A stretch of 64,000 nt of DNA, from contig NC_068935.1 of assembly GCF_023091745.1 (NCBI RefSeq), positions 64,442,724 to 64,506,723 on the forward strand, in the 5' to 3' direction. A program made the translations under genes and the position numbers. Below the pieces are notes generated by a model. That model was not told where the DNA came from. It did not search any database and worked only from the letters and a program-made list of their open reading frames with translations. How positions within the stretch are numbered: the first letter of the stretch is position 1; each line of letters starts with the position of its first letter. This document shows, one piece after another, positions 57,330 through 64,000 of the stretch. Source of the stretch: Budorcas taxicolor (taxonomy: Eukaryota; Chordata; Mammalia; Artiodactyla; Bovidae).

Positions 57330-57720
57330 GACTGCTACCAGAGCCGGCAGAGGCAGGTGACAAGGGCAGCGAACCGGGCTTTGTAGTTCCCAATACGGGA
57401 CACCGGTAGTGAAGCTGCCAAGCCTCAGATCCACCTCTGTGCAGTGTGGACCATGCTTTCTCTTCCGCCACCTTGGCTGTGACACTGCTTGGGAACCTCT
57501 GAGCCTCAGGACCAAACCAAGAAAAGATAAAGTAACCTCTTGGAGGACCCGGCCAGAAGCCCAGCCCCAAAGTGCCCCCCGGAAGGCACGGAAACGTCCC
57601 TCCTCCACTTCCTCATCGGTTCAACTGTGCTCAGTTGCAGCCCCTTCTGGGTGATGTAGTTCCCACAGCGCCAAGCTGAGGCCTTTGGTCTGGAGCTCAC
57701 AGACCAATACGCATAATCCT
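57330..57720 (-). promoter_or_regulatory. CpG-containing promoter-like patch
   Basis: This is one of the few CpG-bearing unique stretches. On the minus strand two 'gggaactaca' motifs occur, near 57663 and 57391, similar to the ZNF143-type promoter motif. An ETS-like 'aggaagtgg' lies near 57608 and 'aaggtggcggaaga' (YY1-like) near 57460. These motifs cluster at the 5' ends of housekeeping genes. No exon with a recognised product follows on the left, so it could be an orphan or decayed promoter. Confidence 0.4.
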
Positions 57721-58013
57721 AAGGGTGAGAGTTTTGCGAAATTCAGGATTTTCAGTCAGTGCAAATAGACTTCAGACAGGACCATGGTGGTGAATATGGA
57801 GGAGGTGTAGACTGAAGAGAAACACACAAACTAAAAGTTGTGAGTTATGTTTGGACTGTACTAGAGCCCAGGAAACAGCCTCTCAGAGGGCTCTGAGGAA
57901 CTGTTCAAAGAGGTAAGGGAGAAGCCAGGGCATATACGAGTTTTTGGTGGGGGAAAAAAAAAATGTAATGGAACAAGAAAATGTTACCACTAAGCACAAA
58001 ATGAACATCCCTG

Positions 58014-58589
58014 TGAAAGGTTGTTGTTGAATCACGACGCCAGGATTCTTGGTCCCTGGAGGAGAAGAATTCAATCTGGGGCCAGAGACGAGGCTTGATC
58101 TCTCAGAGATTTTGTTTAATAAAGTTTTATTAAAATATAAAGGAGATAGAGAAAGCTTCTGACATAGACATCAGAAGGAGGCAGAAAGAGTACCCCTTTG
58201 TTAGTGTTAGCAATGAAGTTACATACTCTCCAGTAAATCCAAAGAATGTCTGGATGTTGTAAAGACCTCACCAGACCTACTCCCATAATTTACATTTTAA
58301 GATAACAGAATTAGCCAGAAGATTTAATCCAGAGACTGTCCTCTGGCAGAATACATTGAAGTTATACAATCCTTGTAAAGAGCAGGTCTACTCCCATAAT
58401 TTACAGAATTAGCCAGAAGGTTTAATCCAGAGACTGTCCTCAGGCATAATACATTGTTGTTATATAATCCTAAGGAATGTAGAGAAGGAAAAAAAGTTTG
58501 TCCTTTCTTCCTCCTTGAGGATTCCAGACCCCTCTCTCCTTGGGGACCCCTAGACTTCTTATCAACCTGCCTAGGAAATGACTCTCTCA
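58014..58589 (-). mobile_element. Class I solo LTR, variant with a tandem duplication, 4-bp target duplication
   Basis: Ends TGAAAGG/CTCTCA. It is flanked by cctg at 58010-58013 and 58590-58593. The R-U5 part matches 54002 onward, but the U3 differs and contains two copies of an approximately 90-110-base unit: 'ctactcccataatttaca' near 58279 and 58389, and 'tttaatccagagactgtcct' near 58323 and 58420. Confidence 0.92.
58279..58475 (-). repeat. Tandem U3 duplication in the class I LTR
   Basis: Two direct copies, spaced about 97-110 bases, differing by a small deletion and a few substitutions. U3 duplications of this kind often carry enhancers in gammaretroviruses. The role here is inferred. 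Confidence 0.8.
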
Positions 58590-58850
58590 CCTGGTTGAGT
58601 AATTTAGTGCTTTTCTTTCTATGGAAATATTCAAAAGCCTGGGCTCATGGAAATCATTCCTTTGATGTTCATCTCAGCTATCTAGGGCCAGAATCATGGT
58701 GTTTCCCACCCCGGGCCATTCAGGGTGCACCTTCAGGGACGGTTTCAGTGGCTGTTGACAGGCTGGACAAAACATCCTTTGTTTGCTGAACTGGCAGGTG
58801 AGGTTGTTTGTCGATGGAGGCATGCCAGGTCATCCTGAAGCTGGTAGACA

Positions 58851-59442
58851 AGGGCGGCTCCTGCCTCTGCTTCTGTCAAAAAATAAAATCTCCCCTGTAT
58901 AATTGTAAACTGTGTCACAGACCAGCGAGTGATACTGTTGTATCCAAGTACAGTTCTGTTTAGGAATATGAGAACTATCTTGGAAAAAAATGTGACTTAC
59001 CAGGTGCCATTTCCTGTGGGGTAGTGGCTGCACTGGTCACAGTCAGCAGGTATGGAAAGCGGCCATTTGAGCCCTGAGTAAAAGTTGGGACACCATGATC
59101 TCATTCCCTTGCTGGAAAGTGATTATAATTCCCCCTGACATTTTAGTGACAGTGTCGGTGCTGTGTAGGGAACTGAGATTATCTCTGAAAAACCATTGTG
59201 CAATAGCTGCTTATTTAAAGCTATGGATCATTATTATGTAGTTATTCTAAGACAGTAGCAGAAAGAGCTCTGGGTAAACATGTCTGTGATATTTGAAAAG
59301 GTTAGGATTTCATTGAAGTTTGACCAGGGAACTCTGAAGCCTGAGAAGCTGAGGTCATGGTTACACTGAAAACTTGGCTATCCTGAGGCTTTGACTTTCT
59401 AAAGTTGATGTTTTTATCATTCTTGAGCTCACTGAGCAATAC
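58851..59442. other. Unassigned sequence between two ancient LTR copies
   Basis: It could be internal sequence of an old provirus bounded by the LTRs at 57815 and 60010, in the same orientation. No retroviral domain is readable. A 67-codon minus-strand frame at 58830-59033 has no assignment. Confidence 0.35.
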
Positions 59443-59875
59443 TGTTTCAGAAACCAGTAATCGAAAAACCAAGCACCACACTTGGAGAGTTGGAGAACTC
59501 AGATTTATTATGCCGGTGGGCCCAGAGGAGTTAACACTCCAGCTCTGAGCCCTGAACAAAGGGGTTATAGGGTTTTTATAGACAGACTATAGTGGGCAAC
59601 ACTGCCTGTTAACAGGATTGTTTAACTTAAGGGGTTTCATGTGTGTGGGAACAGTGGTCAAGATGGGTAGGGGGATGCCTGACCTGGACAGGCATGATTA
59701 AGCAGGTTCATAGGGGATGGGCAATTGTAAAGAGCAGGACAAGGGTGAGTGAGATAAATTCCAGTTCCTAGTATTGCAAGTCCCCACTTTCTGAGACTAC
59801 ATGACCTACGTGATCCAGACTTTGCAAGGAGCAGGCTGAGTTACAGAGGCAGAGCAAGCAGGAGATTGTGTAACA
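59443..59875 (-). mobile_element. LTR of an unassigned endogenous retrovirus
   Basis: TGTTTCAG...GTGTAACA termini. A reversed polyadenylation signal (tttatt near 59503) is placed about 60 bases from one end. The general LTR organisation supports the call. No target duplication is seen, so the boundaries are provisional. Confidence 0.5.
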
Positions 59876-60009
59876 TTTTAATTTTTCCTCTTCATTACCA
59901 ACATGAAGAGAGAGGCAAAGTGGGAATTTGGAAAGATTTTTCAAAACAGTAATGGCTCACACAGTTAGCTACTCAGAACTTATCCATTGGTTTGTCTACT
60001 AACAAAATG

Positions 60010-60470
60010 CACAACATAAAAGTTGAGAATTATGTTTTATTTGCTGGACAAAACTGAGGATTTAAGCCCTGGAGACATCCTCTGAGATGGCTTTAAGGGA
60101 CTGCTCCAAAGAGGTAAGGGAGGAGCCAGGATATATGGGAGTTGTGCAATGAAAACTAGGTAGCCAGAACATCAAAAGATGACTGTTAATTAAAGAAAAC
60201 CAGACATCTCAAGTTAATAAATGTACCACTTTTCTGTGTATAGGAAGATGCAAGAGTCTGGGCTCATTGAAGTCATTGAAATCATTCTTTTGATATGCAT
60301 CTTAACTATCTAGGGCCAGAATCATGCTTTTCTCCCTCTTGAGTCCCCTCAGGGTGCACAGGGTTGGGAGGGGTTGGCTGCTGGCTTAATGGCTGCTGCA
60401 TCCTTTGTTTACTGATGTGGCAGGCAAGTTTTCATCCACAGGTTTGACCAAATGTTATTCAGGCTTCTCT
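60010..60470 (-). mobile_element. Second copy of the ancient MER21-like LTR
   Basis: 'aaagaggtaagggaggagcc' near 60109, 'ctatctagggccagaatcat' near 60307 and 'gcatcctttgtttactgatg' near 60399 repeat the order of the copy at 57815-58850. It is uninterrupted here. Confidence 0.7.
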
Positions 60471-60489
60471 CCACAAACCCCACATTTTG

Positions 60490-60780
60490 GCTCACCCTCA
60501 AGCTAAAGCAAGCACTAAGATACAACTCACTGCTGGCTGTCCACAAGACAAACATTTTCTGTTAAACTGCCCTACTCATGCTGCCTTCTCATCCCCACAA
60601 TCTCTTCACACTCCAGCAAAGTTCCCACTAGTCCTACCTGTCCCTCTATTAAAAAAAACAAAACAAAACAAAACAAAACTTTTTTTGTTTGATTTTGAGA
60701 TGCCTGCAGCTTTTGTGGTCAGTGGACTTTCCCTATTGCAATGGTCTTTCTGATTGAAGTCTTTCTGACTTAAGTCTGGA
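60490..60780 (+). repeat. Unassigned repeat, copy 1 of 2 in the window
   Basis: 'gcaagcactaagat', 'ttctgttaaactgc', 'tgccttctcatcc' and 'cttttgtggtcagtgga' recur in the same order at 63403-63760. A (aaaac)n run lies at 60651-60680. Confidence 0.6.
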
Positions 60781-61219
60781 ATTTTTTTTTTTTTGACAGT
60801 TTCATATGGCCAGGAGTTGGATCAGGATTGGACTTTCCTTATGGGACTCTGTCATTCCTGCCCAGATAACTAACTGCACCTTGCAGATCCTTTAAACTCT
60901 CTTGTTCATGAATTTGGGAATCCAAGCAGTGCTCTGGAAGTCAAGTCTGTTACAGCATAATAAGGAGTTATTTTGATTCTTTTGAATAAAGAATTTTTTC
61001 TCTGGCATTTTGAATGGGGACTCATTCCTTATCTCTTGAGCAGGAAACTTTCCCTACTCTTCAGTATGAAGACTCTAGTAGTTTTCCTTGACTCACCTAA
61101 TGGGAATTGGGGGAGGAAATATTTTTGGCACTTCAGACAGGGACTGTACAAAGGGATAATAGAGCAGGACTTTTTCCAGGCTCCTTTAAGGTCTTATCTC
61201 TGATTTGATTAATAAATCT
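60781..61219. other. Unassigned DNA
   Basis: Nothing recognised, apart from a T-run at 60783-60795. Confidence 0.4.
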
Positions 61220-61830
61220 GATCTCTGGTACCCTGGGCCTGCGATAACTTGAAGTGGGGCTTTGGTTCCCAGCTAGAGATTGAGGCCGGGTCACAGATGT
61301 GAGAGTACCAGATCCTAGCCACTAGATCAGTGGTCAGTGACAAGGGCCTGGCCCTTAGGCTTGGAAGAAAAGAATTCCCATAAAGACAAAAAGTAGTAAA
61401 ACAAGTAAAGTATTTATTAACAGGAAAAGCATAGAGTACGTATGGATAGGCACAAAGGCAGACACAGAGCGAGAGTTCCTGAGTTTGTGCCCTCACAGTA
61501 GTTTGAATTACTTTTATGAGGCATTTCTTCTGGGTTTCCTTTGGGACAATCATTCTGATTTGTCTGGTTCACAGTCCATTTTGGTATATCTCAGGATCCT
61601 CTCATGTGTATGCACACATCTCTTAACCAAGTGGATTTTACCAAAAAGGCATCTGGGTAGAGACAGCATCCCTTGACAATGTTCCCCTTTTAGCCTTTAA
61701 GGAGTCTTTTCTGTGCATGTGTGGCAAAGGGAGGTCTCCTGATTTCTTCAGGAATGAGAGATATGTTGTCTTGGCAGGGCCCAGCCTCCTCCCTTAATTG
61801 TCTTCCTATTATCCTCTCGGAGTTTAATTC
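61220..61830 (-). mobile_element. Probable LTR of another endogenous retrovirus
   Basis: Reverse 'tatttattaa' near 61411-61420 acts as a polyadenylation signal. A U5-like stretch (61260-61400) is followed by U3-like sequence. The ends are not resolved and no target duplication was seen. Confidence 0.45.
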
Positions 61831-62751
61831 AATAGGGAATTAATCTCCAATTGCTTTACCCTAGGAGGGCCATCAACCTCCTGACTCAAATCCTGTGGTT
61901 AAATCCTTACTCTACTCTGTTTGCTCCCTTGTATTTCTCTGCTCTACCATTATGACCTTAATTCAGTTCAAAATCTTTAAAAACTGGCAAAAGTTTTTGC
62001 TAAAGACAATTTAGAATTCCAGTGGCCTCAGAAACATGGGCTCTCTGCCTACTAACTTACCAAATACCTACCCCTTCCCATCTCCCTGCACCTTCTCCTC
62101 CTTCCTTCTTCTAGCCTTGGCCCAGGCCTTGAGAAGCGGTGAATCTCTCCCCCATTCCTGTCTCTGCAACCTACTAGCAGTGGCCATCTTTCTGGGTCTC
62201 AGTCTTTGAGAACTGATCTCCCCATTTGGACGGCCTGAGGAGACTGAGGACCTATTGGGTAGAGCGCCTGGATCCGTCAGGCATGATAACTGGGCAGAAT
62301 ATGGGAAGTGGCCCTGAAGGAGCTGCTGACTGAGATCTGATTCCCCTTAACAAGGACTGGGATATTGATGGGTGAAAGCTGTGGCTTGAGACTTCCCTTT
62401 TTTGTCAAGACAGAGAATAACATTCATCTGGTAGAGATTTACAGGAACATCATTACCTGACCATGACCTGACCTTAAGAACTAAGGATCTGACACCAAGA
62501 AGTCTTCAACAACTAACTACACCCCACTCTCACATTTGCTTTTAAAGGGACTTGCTGAAACTTTGGGTTCTTAGGGCATGAGCCACCCTGCTCCATGTAT
62601 GCATCTGTAATAAACCTTTCCCTGTTCCAAATTCTACTGTTTAGTTTTCATGGGTCTCATTCTGTGCCAGGCACATGGACTTGTGATTTCAGTAACAACA
62701 ATTGTGTCTAAGGACAGACTTTGCCTCTCTTAAATAGCAGCAGAGACTGGC
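61831..62751. other. Unassigned DNA
   Basis: C/T-rich at 62060-62150. An LTR-like 'aataaacctttccctgttcc' lies near 62610, suggesting more retroviral debris. No boundaries can be set. Confidence 0.35.
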
Positions 62752-63239
62752 CAGTTCAGTTCAGTTCAGTTCAGTAGCTCAGTTGTCTCTGACTCTTGGC
62801 AACACCATGGACTGCAACACACCAGGCTTCCCTGTCCATCACCAGCTCCCAGAGCTTACTCAAACTCATGTCCATTGAGTTGGTGATGCCATCCGACCAT
62901 CTCATCCTCTGTCATCCGCTTCTCCTCTTGGCTTCAGTATTTCCCAGCATCAGGGTCTTTTCAAATGAGTCAGGTCTTTGCATAAGATGGCCAAATTATT
63001 GGAGTTTCAGCTTCAGCATCAGTCCATCCAATGAATATTCAGGACTGATTTCCTTTAGGATTGATTAGTTGGATCTCCTTGCATTCCAAGAGACCCTCAA
63101 GAGTTTTCTCCAACACCACAGTTCAAAAACATCAATTCTTCAGCACTCAGCTTTCTTTATAGTCCAACTCTCACATCTATACATGACAACTTGAAAAATC
63201 ATAGCTTTGACTAGACTAACCTTTGTTGGCAAAGTAATG
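62752..63239 (-). mobile_element. 5'-truncated BovB 3' end, reverse
   Basis: It starts with five 'cagtt' units of the BovB terminus and runs through the C-terminal region to a truncation at 'ggcaaagtaatg'. Stops are present throughout. Confidence 0.93.
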
Positions 63240-63399
63240 AAAAAGTAAAGTAACATGTGCAAAGTAAAGTAACAAGTGAAGTAATGGTGAAGAGTCTGGC
63301 CAAGTGCTCACAGTTATCCATAAAATACCCACTGACTTCGCTTGACTCATCTTTAGCCAAGCTTCTCTCTTCTGAACTTCAGCTTTTTCCCAATCTTGA

Positions 63400-63756
<357 letters not shown>

Positions 63757-63760
<4 letters not shown>

Positions 63761-64000
63761 TCAATTCAGTCACTCCGTTGTTTTGGACTCTTTGTGACCC
63801 CATGGACTGAAGCACGTCAGGCTTTCTTGTCAATCATCAACTCCAAGAGATTGCTCAAACTCATGTACATCAAGTAGGTGATGCCAATCAAACATCTCAT
63901 CCTCTGTTGCCCCCTTCTCATCAGACTTCAGTCTTTCCAGTATCAGGGTCTTTTCCAATCAGTCAGTTCTTTGCATCAGTTGGCCAAAGTACTAGAGCTT
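63757..64000 (-). mobile_element. BovB 3' end, reverse, running off the window
   Basis: Terminus 'tcagttcaattcagtcactc' followed by the BovB C-terminal region. It is open at the right window edge. Confidence 0.93.

Larger units (their letters stand above)
57815..58850 (-). mobile_element. Ancient LTR (MER21-like, tentative), reverse, interrupted by a class I LTR
   Basis: 57830-58013 ('cagcctctcagagggctctg', 'aaagaggtaagggagaagcc') and 58594-58850 ('ctcagctatctagggccaga', 'catcctttgtttgctga') match, in the same order, the copy at 60010-60470. It is split by the solo LTR at 58014-58589. Confidence 0.7.

Noticed and set aside
57506..57700. 64-codon minus-strand frame in the promoter-like patch
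   Set aside because: Short, no recognised domain, and no supporting splice sites. Noted only as part of the patch.

Overview
This is a stretch of ruminant (bovid) nuclear DNA. It holds BovB (RTE-type) LINEs, bovid L1 with the L1-BT-like 3' UTR, Bov-tA/Bov-A/Bov-A2 SINEs and CHR-type cetartiodactyl SINEs, over an older layer of MIR and L2. No feature here is bacterial. I find no intact protein-coding gene. Every long reading frame is a decayed retroelement ORF, an antisense shadow of one, or low-complexity sequence. Cattle, sheep and goat cannot be told apart from the text alone.

Layout. 1-3.3 kb: an old + strand L1 3' half broken by a CHR SINE, a Bov-tA and a BovB. 3.3-4.7 kb: an unassigned block with coding-like, frameshifted strings. 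4.7-9.1 kb: L1 remnants and several tRNA-derived SINEs. 9.9-10.5 kb: a minisatellite of about 38 bp period, followed by an LTR fragment. 11.1-14.5 kb: a minus-strand L1 3' half with an internal deletion. 14.5-23.9 kb: a nearly full-length + strand L1 (5' UTR, ORF1, ORF2, 3' UTR), broken by a Bov-A2 and by a 1.24 kb class II (ERVK-like) solo LTR with a perfect 6-bp target duplication. 25.2-26.5 kb: a class I (gammaretrovirus-like) 5' LTR with a tRNA-Pro-type primer-binding site and leader, truncated by a BovB. 27.5-29.1 kb: L1 with two SINEs. 31.0-35.4 kb: two minus-strand L1 insertions, one with a 5' inversion and one split by a BovB with an exact 11-bp target duplication. 36.3-40.5 kb: mostly old unique DNA with an ancestral repeat and about eight MIRs.

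40.5-53.3 kb is a cluster of five BovB copies in both orientations. It includes an element inserted inside another, an endonuclease-deleted copy, and a copy whose 5' portion, with GC-rich 5' tandem repeats, is inverted in the manner of twin priming. 54.0-56.1 kb is an LTR inside an LTR (class II solo LTR within a class I solo LTR, both with target duplications). 57.3-57.7 kb is a CpG-containing, promoter-like patch. 57.8-62.7 kb holds further LTRs, one again nested. The window ends with a CA/GA microsatellite and a BovB 3' end that runs off the edge.

How the parts work together. BovB and L1 encode (or once encoded) the endonuclease and reverse transcriptase. The SINEs have none and depend on LINE machinery in trans; Bov-A/Bov-tA are known to use BovB. 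The solo LTRs are left by recombination between proviral LTRs. The main information in the window is the order of insertions, which can be read from nested target duplications, and several lesions that say something about mobilisation. I see no clear new biological system. The best second-look items are two BovB copies sharing the same frameshift, the BovB twin-priming structure, tandem repeats in the L1 and BovB 5' regions, the nested LTRs, the unassigned coding-like block at 3.4-4.7 kb, and the promoter-like patch at 57.3-57.7 kb.
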